This document shows, piece after piece, positions 1-8,748 of a DNA stretch of 64,000 bases. The notes beneath the pieces are model-generated. The model was given only the letters and a program-made list of their open reading frames with translations. It ran no database searches and was not told the DNA's origin. Numbering within the stretch: the stretch's first letter is position 1; each line of letters opens with the position of its first letter. Source of the DNA: Echinicola pacifica DSM 19836 (GTDB lineage: Bacteria > Bacteroidota > Bacteroidia > Cytophagales > Cyclobacteriaceae); contig NZ_KB890739.1 of NCBI RefSeq assembly GCF_000373245.1, positions 224,441-288,440 on the forward strand, in the 5' to 3' direction. Made by a program: the position numbers and the translations under genes.

Positions 1-1575
1 TCGATTACTAGCATTAGTGGTTTTGAGCCTGCGGATTTAAATTACGGACTTGTATTATCCTATGACTTCAACCAGGAAGCACTTCGCAGAGGGGCCATTG
101 TTGATAAAAGTCTCTATGAAAATGAAGGTGTCCTGGTGAATAGTAATGATGCTTTATGGGAGCCGGACTCCACTGATGGGTATAAAATAGTATTGGGAAA
201 TTCTGACGATGAAAATTCGAGAAGTTATATTCAGGTTCCTGTTTCTGATTCATTGGAAAGTGTAAAGTATAAATTTTCAATTTATGTGGATTTCGGAAGG
301 TATTCCTCCGCTGGAAGGGTGTTTTTTGCCACATTTAAGAAAAGCAGTGGAGACACAGGGATCAAAATAGGTACCGTTTCTGATGGAAGACTCGAGGTGT
401 CAATCAATGAATCGATTATCGGTACATATGGAAGAATCCGCTCCAACAGCCCGGAAGGTTCCTATCCTTTGGATGGTACCACCTTGGGCTACCTGATCAC
501 CTATGATGGACTTGCATTAAAGATCTATGTAAATGGGGTGCTCAATAAAAGCCAAGATATCCCTGAAGCTTACCTGGATATTTCTTCTGATTCAGATTGG
601 TTTTTAGGTAAAATGGATGGTGAAACACCACCTGACAGAACTGTTATTACCAACTTTATGGTTTGGAATAGGGTCTTAACAGACAAAGAAATCGAGATTT
701 TAGAATCTAAAATCGATAAAGTGTCGGTGGTGAAATATTGCCCATTTGATGAAATTCTTACTAATACCGTGAGAGATCAATTAGGGGAAAAAGATGCATG
801 GATCAAAAGACAGTGCTTCAATGATCCTGAGGATATTTCAATTAGTGATTTTGTTTCCAGAGAAGGGGGCACATCGGGTAAATTTGTTTTAACACGTGGA
901 TTGCTTTACGGTGGGACAAAACACCGAACCGAGCTCTTGTCTGAAACAGCTATGCCGGAGCATTATACTGATATGAAAAAGTGGACCAGCTTCTCCATCT
1001 ATTTTCCTGAAGATTATTATATCGATGAAAGTCATCAGATTGCAGAAGTAATTTATCAGGTACATGCTGGCCATGGTCAGTCTCCACCAGTAAGTATTAG
1101 GTCAGAATATGATCATTTTTATCTGCAAGTTTGCTTTGGTGAATTTGATGCAACGTATGAAGAACATGCGGAGCTAAAGGATGAACTTAGACAAAGATTC
1201 TATTTTGGAGAGATTGATCCAGGATCATGGCATGACTTTGTGGTATACTATGAGTTAAGCCCCTTTAGTGATGGAGTTACTAAGTTGTGGTTTAATAGAG
1301 ATTTAGTGGTCGATTATGTCGGTCCAAACCTATACACGAATGACGTAGAATTTGAGTATTCCTGGAAAGTGGGTCTATATGCAGCCGCTTGGCTGGATGG
1401 TAAAGGAGAAACGCTGCCAAATGATAGGGTTTTATACTATGATGAAGTTAGGATTGCAGATAATAATTTGCCAGCTTCAGTAATGTTCCAAAAAATGGAT
1501 CCGGAGGGAAGAAAAGCCTTAAGTGGGATTAGTTATCCTAATAATCCTATAGAAATTTTTGGCCAAGGAAAATAG
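1..1575 (+). CDS. LamG domain plus polysaccharide lyase-like protein (5' truncated)
   Basis: The reading frame is open from the first base, so the N-terminus and any signal peptide lie outside the window. About 525 codons are visible. The first ~235 residues look like a LamG/concanavalin A-like jelly roll: a phrase close to LSYDFN at the start and TNFMVWNRVLTDKEIE near its end are typical. The C-terminal ~285 residues resemble the heparin-lyase-I-like polysaccharide lyase fold, with an RTELL motif, the phrase FSIYFP, then QIAEVIYQVHAGHG. This suggests an exported enzyme or binding protein acting on an acidic or marine polysaccharide. No T9SS C-terminal sorting domain is visible. Substrate and catalytic activity are inferred only from fold resemblance; a non-catalytic lectin-like protein is possible. 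Confidence 0.6.
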   Translation, partial: SITSISGFEPADLNYGLVLSYDFNQEALRRGAIVDKSLYENEGVLVNSNDALWEPDSTDGYKIVLGNSDDENSRSYIQVPVSDSLESVKYKFSIYVDFGRYSSAGRVFFATFKKSSGDTGIKIGTVSDGRLEVSINESIIGTYGRIRSNSPEGSYPLDGTTLGYLITYDGLALKIYVNGVLNKSQDIPEAYLDISSDSDWFLGKMDGETPPDRTVITNFMVWNRVLTDKEIEILESKIDKVSVVKYCPFDEILTNTVRDQLGEKDAWIKRQCFNDPEDISISDFVSREGGTSGKFVLTRGLLYGGTKHRTELLSETAMPEHYTDMKKWTSFSIYFPEDYYIDESHQIAEVIYQVHAGHGQSPPVSIRSEYDHFYLQVCFGEFDATYEEHAELKDELRQRFYFGEIDPGSWHDFVVYYELSPFSDGVTKLWFNRDLVVDYVGPNLYTNDVEFEYSWKVGLYAAAWLDGKGETLPNDRVLYYDEVRIADNNLPASVMFQKMDPEGRKALSGISYPNNPIEIFGQGK

Positions 1576-1617
1576 AATGGGCAATAATTTATAAGGCCTA
1601 TTTATTTCAGTAAATTT

Positions 1618-1666
1618 AAAAAGCCGTCATTCAGCTACCTGCATTAGGTGCTGATGACGGCTTTTT
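1618..1666. terminator. bidirectional intrinsic terminator
   Basis: AAAAAGCCGTCAT at 1618-1630 pairs perfectly with ATGACGGCTTTTT at 1654-1666, a 13-bp stem with A and T runs on opposite sides. It lies between two convergent genes (ends at 1575 and 1735) and can serve both strands. Confidence 0.9.
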
Positions 1667-1734
1667 CTTTTTCTTTGATAAATAATTAGAATTCATCTCC
1701 CTCCAATATTTACCTCTCAGCAAGCTGGAACTGA

Positions 1735-3525
1735 CTATAAGAAGTTTGGTTTGTCAAGCTTCTGGCCTATCCTGTAGGCGGCATTCATCAAGCCCACATG
1801 GCTATAAGCCTGAGGGAAATTACCCCACTGACTGCCGGTCTTATGATCCACATCTTCGGAGAATAACTGAAGGTGATTACAGTACTTAGTGAGCGTTTCA
1901 AATCCCTCTACAGCCTCATCCAGTCGATTGACACAGGCCAGTGCTTCGATATACCAGAAGGCACAGATCAGGAAGGTAGTTTCCGGCACTCCAAAATCAT
2001 CCATATGCTTATACCTATAGAAGAGGTAATCCTCTGCCAATAAGTCTTTTTCCAGCATTTTTAGGTGATTGTTGGCGCGCTCCAGGTCGTTTCCGAAATA
2101 GCCCATCGTGATGAGCTGCAAGGTGCTGGCATCCATATTCTTGGTGCCTATCGCCTGAGAATAAGCCTTCATCTCAGGGATATAGCAAGCCTCGATCTTG
2201 TCGATAGACAGCTGCTTCAGGCGCTCAGCCTTGGTTCTCATTTCATCATCCCCCATTCGATCGGCGATCTTGATCGCTGCACAGGATCCCGCCCAGTGGA
2301 AGATAAAGGTATAGCAGTGCTCTTGAGCTAGGTTCCTGAATTCCCATAAGCCTGCATCTTTTTCATTCATGGTCTCTTCGATCTTGTCGAGCAGGTTATG
2401 AATGAATGGAGCCGAATGGCTCTTTTCTGCCTCTATGAATCGCTTATCTGCATACAATGGCAATAAACTCACTAATACCTGACCGTAAAGGTCATTCTGA
2501 ATATGGGTATAAGCTTGATTTCCAAACCTTACTGGCTGATTGCCCATATATCCTGAGAGTTCACTTAGCTCCTCTGTAAGCAGGGCGGAGCCAGTGATGG
2601 AATATAAAGGCTGATATCTCCCCGTCTCATTGGTGGGTAGGTTTTGGATGAATTCAAAATAGCGCTCTAATTCCTGAAAGTGCCCCAGGGAATTGAATAC
2701 ATTCAGGGTGTAATAGCTGTCTCTAATCCAGCAGTAGCGGTAATCCCAGTTTCTGGTCGAGCCCGGAGACTCGGGAAGGCTGGTGGTGCTAGCCGCAATA
2801 ATGGCTCCGGTGTCCTCAAACTGGTGGATCTTCAAAGCCAAGGCTGAACGAACAACCAGCTTCTGGTAGAAATGAGGTATGCTGGTGGATTTTATCCATT
2901 CCCTCCAATACTGAGTGGTGGCTTGCAGGAAGCGTTCTGCGGTGCTTTCTACCGCGGCTTCTAGAGGCTGGCCGTAGGTGAGGAATAAGTAAATGGGGCG
3001 CTGAAGCCTGAAGGCACAGTCATCCATAATATAATTGACCGAGCAGTTGGAGGTAAGTCGTACCGCTTGCTCTGCTCCTAAGTATTCGATATGGTTGCTA
3101 TTCATGCAGGGCTTCAATACCGTCTGCCCACGATTGGCCACTGGCTTGCAATTAATTTTTATTCGCGGCTCGCCTTTGATAGGTTCCACCTTACGGATCA
3201 CCATCAGTGGCTTATGATAGCGATCAAAATTCATAAACCTCGGCGCAAAATCGGTGACGGAATAAGCCTCCTCGCCTCCGTTGGTATGAATAGTGGTTTT
3301 TAGAATGTTGGTGTTTTCCAGGTATTCCTGATCGGTGGTGAAGTCTGGTGACTCCGGCAATATGCTGAATTCGCCCCCTTTTTCCCGGTCCAGCATTCCT
3401 CCAAACATAAAATCGCTGTCAAATCTTGGAAAACATAGCCAGCTGATATTGGTGTTTTTTTCGATATGGGCGATGTAGGCACAGTTGCCTATAAGACCCG
3501 TACCGTATAAATGTCTATCTGTCAT
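1735..3525 (-). CDS. glycoside hydrolase family 15 protein (glucoamylase/trehalase-like)
   Basis: 596 residues, a normal length for bacterial GH15 proteins with an N-terminal beta-sandwich (trehalase-like N domain, roughly residues 1-200) and an (alpha/alpha)6 catalytic barrel. Family marks are W260-DYRYCWIRD-269 in the substrate pocket, LWEFR around Glu395 (candidate general acid) and PETTFLICAFW around Glu515 (candidate general base). The family hydrolyses alpha-glucosidic bonds in glucans or trehalose. There is no signal peptide, so a cytoplasmic role in glycogen, maltodextrin or trehalose metabolism is likely. The gene appears monocistronic, with its 5' side in a ~384-bp spacer. Exact substrate cannot be told from the sequence. 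Confidence 0.85.
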   Translation of the reverse strand: MTDRHLYGTGLIGNCAYIAHIEKNTNISWLCFPRFDSDFMFGGMLDREKGGEFSILPESPDFTTDQEYLENTNILKTTIHTNGGEEAYSVTDFAPRFMNFDRYHKPLMVIRKVEPIKGEPRIKINCKPVANRGQTVLKPCMNSNHIEYLGAEQAVRLTSNCSVNYIMDDCAFRLQRPIYLFLTYGQPLEAAVESTAERFLQATTQYWREWIKSTSIPHFYQKLVVRSALALKIHQFEDTGAIIAASTTSLPESPGSTRNWDYRYCWIRDSYYTLNVFNSLGHFQELERYFEFIQNLPTNETGRYQPLYSITGSALLTEELSELSGYMGNQPVRFGNQAYTHIQNDLYGQVLVSLLPLYADKRFIEAEKSHSAPFIHNLLDKIEETMNEKDAGLWEFRNLAQEHCYTFIFHWAGSCAAIKIADRMGDDEMRTKAERLKQLSIDKIEACYIPEMKAYSQAIGTKNMDASTLQLITMGYFGNDLERANNHLKMLEKDLLAEDYLFYRYKHMDDFGVPETTFLICAFWYIEALACVNRLDEAVEGFETLTKYCNHLQLFSEDVDHKTGSQWGNFPQAYSHVGLMNAAYRIGQKLDKPNFL

Positions 3526-3909
3526 ATTTTTTGGTTGAATGGTAAAAAAAGTAACGTGGCAAATTTTGGGCTTAACGTTGAATATAGGAAAAAAAATAAA
3601 AAATTGTAAGCCGATCTCACTTAAATTGGCCTTGGGTTAATTATAACCGAGGGTATCGCTTTTTCAATATCAGCCTTCAATGGGGTTTTTCCCCTTGCTT
3701 TTTACGAAAGTACCAATGGTATTTACCCCTTATCACTATCCGATAGCAGCTCCTTTTTCTATCCTCAATTGGCATCAGCCTTAATAAGAGATATAAAAAG
3801 AACCGTTTTTCTTGGGCCAGGAGTGCGGTATGGCCTATGCAAGAATGAATGACTGCTGCCAAAAATCAATTGCCTTAAACCTTAATTAAATTAGTTTTAG
3901 AAATAAGTC
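3526..3909. other. gene-free spacer between GH15 gene and rsmG
   Basis: 384 bp that must carry the GH15 promoter on the minus strand. I see no clean TAnnTTTG promoter. A tiny GGGG-T5-CCCC hairpin lies near 3678-3690. A 61-codon open frame (3677-3862, minus) has no recognisable features and is judged spurious. Confidence 0.5.
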
Positions 3910-4554
3910 TTATCGACGCTCTTCGAAAGGAACATACACCACCTTTTTAGTGTCAAAATACTCCTCGTCGAAATAGTCTTCGAGGTGATAAGTGACATAG
4001 CTGATGGATAACTCTTCCATTTCCTCATCCACTTCACCACCTTTTAGGTAAAGAATGCCATTCTGGAATTCGTTAATATCTTCTTTCTTAAATTTGCCTT
4101 TTACCCATGGATAAAAATTCACCATACGTGTCACCGCACGGCTCACCACAAAATCATATTTTCGGTTTAGGCTTTCTGCTCGGACCTGCTGAGCTTCCAC
4201 ATTGGAGAGCTTAAGTTGTTTGACCACATCCTTGACCACCGTTATCTTTTTGCCAATGGAGTCCACCAAGTGGAAGTTTACCTCTGGATAAAGAATCGCC
4301 AGTGGAATGCCCGGAAATCCCCCGCCAGTGCCGATGTCCAGCACCCAAGTGCCAGGCTCAAAACTGCAGACCTTGGCGATACCTAGTGAATGCAAGACAT
4401 GGTGGGTATAAAAAGCCTCCATGTCCTTACGGCTGATGACATTGATCTTTTGATTCCAATCGTTATACAATTCCCCCAAAGCAGTAAATTGCTCCTTTTG
4501 CTTATCGGTTAATTGGGGGAAGTATTTTAAAATCAATTCAAGTTCCTCAGACAT
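3910..4554 (-). CDS. rsmG: 16S rRNA (guanine527-N7)-methyltransferase RsmG
   Basis: 214 residues, the usual length for RsmG/GidB. The Rossmann SAM-binding loop VLDIGTGGGFPGIPLA spans residues 71-86. The N-terminal helical region with NDWNQKINVISRKD (residues 31-44) is characteristic, as is FVVSRAVTRM further on. The enzyme methylates N7 of G527 in 16S rRNA, next to the streptomycin site. It lies downstream of the ECF sigma gene with a 123-bp gap that contains its own candidate -7 element, so it is probably transcribed separately. Confidence 0.95.
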   Translation of the reverse strand: MSEELELILKYFPQLTDKQKEQFTALGELYNDWNQKINVISRKDMEAFYTHHVLHSLGIAKVCSFEPGTWVLDIGTGGGFPGIPLAILYPEVNFHLVDSIGKKITVVKDVVKQLKLSNVEAQQVRAESLNRKYDFVVSRAVTRMVNFYPWVKGKFKKEDINEFQNGILYLKGGEVDEEMEELSISYVTYHLEDYFDEEYFDTKKVVYVPFEERR

Positions 4555-4583
4555 GGTTTGTAATATTTTGGATAATGAGTCGG

Positions 4584-4591
4584 CAAAGATA
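4584..4591 (-). promoter_or_regulatory. candidate -7 element of rsmG
   Basis: On the minus strand this reads TATCTTTG, a match to the Bacteroidota TAnnTTTG -7 box, 29 bases before the rsmG ATG. No TTTG is seen 19-20 bases further upstream, so support is partial. Confidence 0.5.
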
Positions 4592-4677
4592 CACCTTTAG
4601 CCGATACATAGCGAAGGGATGGGGGCTGTAAATGATTTAAATTGTCCAGGAGAATAGAATGCCTTCTCCCTTATTTA

Positions 4678-5289
4678 TTAGATGTGCTTTTCTTTACCTT
4701 GAGCGATTTCGTACAGCAATTCACGTGATCGGTGCAGCTGTGCCTTTACCGTACCGAGGGGCTTGTCCAGCTCCTTGGCGATCTCATCATAGGAGAGCTC
4801 ATCAAAATACCGCAGTTTTACTAGCTTACGGTACTTTGCAGGAAGCTTATTGACAAATATCCTTACCATTTCGATGCGCTGGGATCTGATATACTCGTCC
4901 TGCGGGTTGTTATCATCATCTTCTACGTCAATATTGACCGAGTTTCCCCCATCATCCGTCAGGGTATTATTTAGACTCATGGTCTTCAGCTTCTTTTTCC
5001 GAATAAAATCAATTGTATTATTAGTGGCGATACGGAATAGCCAAGTACTAAAAGTATAGTCTTTTTTGAATTTATGTAGATTTCGGAAGGCTTTTGCAAA
5101 AGCCTCCATGGTAAGGTCCTCAGCGTCGTCAGCATCACGGATCATCTTTAAAATCATAAAATACACCGCTTTTTTATACCTCTTCATCAAGGAAGCATAA
5201 GCCTGCTGGTCATTTTTCTCAACCGCCTGATCTATTAAATCAAAATCTTCTAACGCTTTGTCTGAGAAACCTCTTTCGTTTATTTCCAT
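4678..5289 (-). CDS. ECF-type RNA polymerase sigma factor
   Basis: 203 residues. Sigma region 2 is visible around residues 38-100: DADDAEDLTMEAFAKAF for core binding, then FSTWLFRIATNNTIDFIRKKK for -10 recognition. Region 4 spans roughly residues 148-195, with LPAKYRKLVKLRYF and a helix-turn-helix ELSYDEIAKELDKPLGTVKAQLH. An acidic ~25-residue linker lies between them. No anti-sigma gene is adjacent. The start codon overlaps the last 10 bases of the upstream glycosyltransferase gene, so the two are translationally coupled in one operon. The promoters it controls are unknown. Confidence 0.9.
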   Translation of the reverse strand: MEINERGFSDKALEDFDLIDQAVEKNDQQAYASLMKRYKKAVYFMILKMIRDADDAEDLTMEAFAKAFRNLHKFKKDYTFSTWLFRIATNNTIDFIRKKKLKTMSLNNTLTDDGGNSVNIDVEDDDNNPQDEYIRSQRIEMVRIFVNKLPAKYRKLVKLRYFDELSYDEIAKELDKPLGTVKAQLHRSRELLYEIAQGKEKHI

Positions 5290-6407
5290 CGAACTGTTTT
5301 TGATAGGTAACCTTTAGCCCCAATAACCCAAAAATAACTTAAATACATTAAATCAAAAAACATAGTCCACATCACTTTCTGTTTGCCCTCTAATTTTTCG
5401 ACTGCCTGATTAAATGTTGACCATTGGAGCACTGCCCTTGCTAAGATAATAACTGTTATCAGCAGAATTAGTTCCCAAGCCTTTATATTACATATCAAAA
5501 CTAAGGCTGTTGCCCAAAAAAACAAATGACTTAATGCATATATGCCAATTTTTATTTTGGCGCCGGCCTTATAATGCCTCCCCGCCTGATAGTGACGCTG
5601 TTTTTGGAGGAAATAATCATTGAACTTTTTCTTGGGAGTGGAATAGGTGATGCTTCTTGGGTCGATTACCACGGCAGTGTTTTTTCTGCTGGCATGCCGA
5701 TTTACGTACAGATCATCATCTCCCCCCAGAATATGCCATAATCCTTTGAAGGCTTTTTGGTCCATAAAATACTGCCTTCTATAGGCGAGGTTTCTGCCAA
5801 TACCCATAAAAGGCGCCTTCCATAGCGCAAAGGAGAAATACTGAATAGCTGTAAACCAAGTCTCATATCGTATAAGCGCATTGATGAAGCCCTTCTCCTT
5901 ATGGTAAGCACCATAGCCCAGAGCAAAAACCTTCCCTTGCATGCGAATGGGCCGTGTCAGAAGCTTTACCCAATCCTGGGTGGCGGGCAGGCAGTCCGCA
6001 TCCGTCAGGACCAATACATCGTACTTGGCCACCTTGATGCCCAGGGTTAGCGCATACTTCTTTGGCGTGACATGGGCAGGAGTGTAATCTATGGTGACCG
6101 TACGCAGCTGAGGGTACTGTATCATAAGCTGCGCAAGTACCTCACGGGTACCATCAAAGGAGCGGTCATTGATCACTAAGATCTCAAAAGCCTCATAATT
6201 CTGCTGAGCCAGCAGAGGGATCAAAACCTCAAGATTCCTGGCCTCATTCCTTGCGGCAATAATAATGCTGACCCCTTCCAATTGCTGGTCGGGCTGGTCG
6301 GTATTATTTTGACGAAAATAGCTTAGCTTACCAAACACCACCAGCAAATAGAAAAATTGGATGAATGCCGTAAACCCGAATATGAGCCAGAGAAAATTAA
6401 TGATCAT
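5280..6407 (-). CDS. membrane-bound family 2 glycosyltransferase
   Basis: 375 residues. An N-terminal membrane helix (about 3-26) is followed by a GT-A domain. The nucleotide-sugar site begins VSIIIAARNEARNLE (about residue 46) and continues with EILVINDRSFDGT. A DADC motif supplies the DxD metal ligand, GGDDDL is the probable catalytic acidic patch, and QKQRHYQAGRHY corresponds to the QxxRW-type acceptor motif. Two or three hydrophobic helices close the C-terminus. Such enzymes build lipid-linked or secreted glycans at the inner membrane; donor and acceptor are not deducible. First gene of a two-gene unit with the ECF sigma factor. Confidence 0.88.
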   Translation of the reverse strand: MIINFLWLIFGFTAFIQFFYLLVVFGKLSYFRQNNTDQPDQQLEGVSIIIAARNEARNLEVLIPLLAQQNYEAFEILVINDRSFDGTREVLAQLMIQYPQLRTVTIDYTPAHVTPKKYALTLGIKVAKYDVLVLTDADCLPATQDWVKLLTRPIRMQGKVFALGYGAYHKEKGFINALIRYETWFTAIQYFSFALWKAPFMGIGRNLAYRRQYFMDQKAFKGLWHILGGDDDLYVNRHASRKNTAVVIDPRSITYSTPKKKFNDYFLQKQRHYQAGRHYKAGAKIKIGIYALSHLFFWATALVLICNIKAWELILLITVIILARAVLQWSTFNQAVEKLEGKQKVMWTMFFDLMYLSYFWVIGAKGYLSKTVRWK

Positions 6408-6427
6408 TGGATAGTTTGATTACAAGG

Positions 6428-6435
6428 CAAAGATA
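6428..6435 (-). promoter_or_regulatory. candidate -7 element of the GT2/ECF sigma unit
   Basis: Minus strand reads TATCTTTG (TAnnTTTG) about 20 bases before the glycosyltransferase ATG. The expected TTTG at 19-20 bases upstream is absent. Confidence 0.45.
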
Positions 6436-6529
6436 AAATCAAAAACAGCAACTCTTTTAAGGATAAGCTTATATTTTTGTGACAGATTTGATAATTAAAT
6501 CATAACTAGATCGTTTGATCTGGATTGAA

Positions 6530-6535
6530 AAGGAG
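6530..6535 (+). promoter_or_regulatory. Shine-Dalgarno sequence of tgt
   Basis: AAGGAG lies five bases before the ATG at 6541. Canonical Shine-Dalgarno motifs are uncommon in Bacteroidota, so this supports the chosen start. Confidence 0.6.
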
Positions 6536-6540
6536 ATTTC

Positions 6541-7671
6541 ATGAAGTTTATTCTTGAGCATAAAGACGAAAAAAGTAAAGCCAGAGCGGGAATCGTTAAA
6601 ACCGACCATGGCGATATCCAAACGCCCATTTTTATGCCTGTCGGAACCGCTGGTTCTGTCAAGGCGGTGCATCAGAGGGAGTTGACCTATGATGTGAAGG
6701 CACAGATCATATTGGGTAATACCTACCATCTCTACCTTAGACCTGGTCTGGATATACTCGAAAAGGCCGGGGGCTTACATAAGTTTAATGGCTGGAATAA
6801 ACCGATCCTGACCGATAGTGGAGGATATCAGGTGTTTTCTCTTGCTGGTACTCGCAAGATTACCGAGGAAGGTGTGATGTTTAAGAGCCATATAGATGGC
6901 TCAAAACATAACTTCACTCCGGAGAATGTCATGGACATCCAGCGAACCATCGGTGCGGATATCATCATGGCCTTTGATGAGTGTACGCCCTATCCCTGCG
7001 ACTATGGCTATGCACGCGAAAGCATGGGTATGACACATCGCTGGCTGAAGCGCTGCATCGAGCAGGTGGACAAGACCGAAGGGAAATATGGCTATAACCA
7101 GACGCTATTCCCCATCGTGCAGGGAAGTGTGTATAAAGACCTGCGAAAGCAATCTGCGGAATTTATCGCTTCCTGCGAGAGGGACGGCAATGCGATCGGT
7201 GGCTTGTCCGTGGGAGAGCCCGCTGAGATGATGTATGAGATGACCGAATTGGTCACCGATATACTTCCTTCCGACAAGCCTCGTTACCTTATGGGGGTGG
7301 GGACTCCCGCAAATATTCTGGAGTGTATTGCCTTGGGTGTGGATATGTTTGACTGCGTGATGCCCACCCGCAATGCCCGAAATGGGATGTTATTCACCTC
7401 TGAGGGGATTATGAATATGCGAAATGAAAAATGGAAGGATGATTTCTCCCCTATAGATTCTAGTATCAATAGCTATGTGAGTAATTTCTATTCCAAAGCT
7501 TATTTGAGACACCTCACCGTTAGCAAGGAGATTCTGGCTGCTCAGATAGCAAGTGTGCATAACCTGAGCTTCTACCTTTGGCTGGTAGCTGAGGCGAGAG
7601 AGAAGATCAAGACAGGGGAGTTTTCTGCCTGGAAAGACATGATGGTCAAAAAAGTAAGCACAAGATTATGA
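6541..7671 (+). CDS. tgt: tRNA-guanine transglycosylase (queuosine biosynthesis)
   Basis: 376 residues, a normal bacterial length. TGT exchanges guanine-34 of GUN-anticodon tRNAs for preQ1. TDSGGYQVFSL (Asp92) and DMFDCVMPTRNAR (Asp271, nucleophile position) are conserved, as is GGLSVGEP. In the region that normally holds the three zinc cysteines (CxCxxC before the SRAYIHHL-like segment), the aligned residues are Ile309, Ser311 and Ser314; only the fourth ligand, His340, remains. This may be a lineage trait rather than inactivation, since the catalytic core is intact. The gene overlaps the next one by 4 bases (ATGA). Confidence 0.95.
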   Translation: MKFILEHKDEKSKARAGIVKTDHGDIQTPIFMPVGTAGSVKAVHQRELTYDVKAQIILGNTYHLYLRPGLDILEKAGGLHKFNGWNKPILTDSGGYQVFSLAGTRKITEEGVMFKSHIDGSKHNFTPENVMDIQRTIGADIIMAFDECTPYPCDYGYARESMGMTHRWLKRCIEQVDKTEGKYGYNQTLFPIVQGSVYKDLRKQSAEFIASCERDGNAIGGLSVGEPAEMMYEMTELVTDILPSDKPRYLMGVGTPANILECIALGVDMFDCVMPTRNARNGMLFTSEGIMNMRNEKWKDDFSPIDSSINSYVSNFYSKAYLRHLTVSKEILAAQIASVHNLSFYLWLVAEAREKIKTGEFSAWKDMMVKKVSTRL

Positions 7672-8744
7672 TCAAAATACTGGATAAACTTATCATTAAA
7701 GATTTCCTCAAAACCTACTTTTTTGTGGTGTTGATGTTGATTCTTATTGTTTTGGTATTGGATTTTACCGAAAAGAATGATGCGTTTATCCGTAATGAGG
7801 TGCCTTCAGGGGAGATTTTAAAGTATATGTTCAATTATGGGCTGTACTTAAATAATCTTCTGACACCGATTACAGTCTTTATTTCCGTGATTTTCATCAC
7901 TTCGAGGATGGCGGGCCGCACAGAGATAGTGGCGATTCTGAGCAGTGGCATTAGCTTTATCAGAATGCTGCGCCCCTTTCTGATGGGTGCAGCGATGATT
8001 GCAATAGCCAGTTTCCTTCTCAATGGCTGGGTCTTGCCGGGAGCCACCGCTTCATTATATAAGTTTAAAATGGAGTACCTGGATGATGACGCTCAGTTTA
8101 ATTACCAAAACCTCCATGTCAAGGTAGCCCCTGATGTATATGCCTATATTTCTAAGTACTATACAGGGCCTAAAACGGGCTACAGCTTTACCTTGGAGCA
8201 TATCACTGAGGGACGGCTGATCAGTAAGTTGACCGCAGATAGGATTACCTGGGACACCACCACCAATGCCTGGAAGGTGAAAAACTGGAAGATCAGAAAG
8301 CTGCAGGATATGGGTGAAGACTTCTCCGTGGGAGAAGAGATGGATACCGTGCTATCTATTACTCCAAATGACTTTGACCTGCCTCCGAATCACCACGAAA
8401 CGCTGATCCTGCCTGAATTAAGTAAGCAGATCAAGGTGCTGGAAGAGCGTGGGGCAGACAATGTTAGTTTTTATAAAATCGAACGTTATGTGCGCTTCAT
8501 GTCACCTTTTGCAGCGATTATATTGACTTTTATAGGCGTGATCGTGTCTTCAAAGAAAACTCGCGGCGGCTCAGGCTTTAAGATTGCCCTGGGCTTCATG
8601 CTGGCCTTTGTGTATATTATTTTGTTTTTGCTTTCTCGTACTTTTGCGGAAGCAGGGACCACTTACCCGATATTCGCCATATGGCTCCCCAATATCATTT
8701 TTGCCTTGACTGGCTTAGTGATGTATAAAACTATCCCTCGATAA
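7668..8744 (+). CDS. LptF/LptG-family lipopolysaccharide export permease
   Basis: 358 residues with the YjgP/YjgQ architecture: N-terminal transmembrane helices around 15-35, 55-80 and 100-120, a periplasmic beta-jellyroll-like domain (about 125-270), then three C-terminal helices. Near the N-terminus are KDFLKTYFFV and the cytoplasmic loop AGRTEIVAILSSGIS, typical of the coupling helix contacting LptB. The family forms the LptB2FG transporter that extracts LPS from the inner membrane. F and G paralogues cannot be separated here. It is translationally coupled to tgt. Confidence 0.9.
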   Translation: MIKILDKLIIKDFLKTYFFVVLMLILIVLVLDFTEKNDAFIRNEVPSGEILKYMFNYGLYLNNLLTPITVFISVIFITSRMAGRTEIVAILSSGISFIRMLRPFLMGAAMIAIASFLLNGWVLPGATASLYKFKMEYLDDDAQFNYQNLHVKVAPDVYAYISKYYTGPKTGYSFTLEHITEGRLISKLTADRITWDTTTNAWKVKNWKIRKLQDMGEDFSVGEEMDTVLSITPNDFDLPPNHHETLILPELSKQIKVLEERGADNVSFYKIERYVRFMSPFAAIILTFIGVIVSSKKTRGGSGFKIALGFMLAFVYIILFLLSRTFAEAGTTYPIFAIWLPNIIFALTGLVMYKTIPR

Positions 8745-8748
8745 ACCA

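Noticed and set aside
3677-3862. 61-codon minus-strand open frame in the GH15-rsmG spacer
   Set aside because: No recognisable domain, arginine- and basic-rich random-looking composition, no promoter or conserved context visible.
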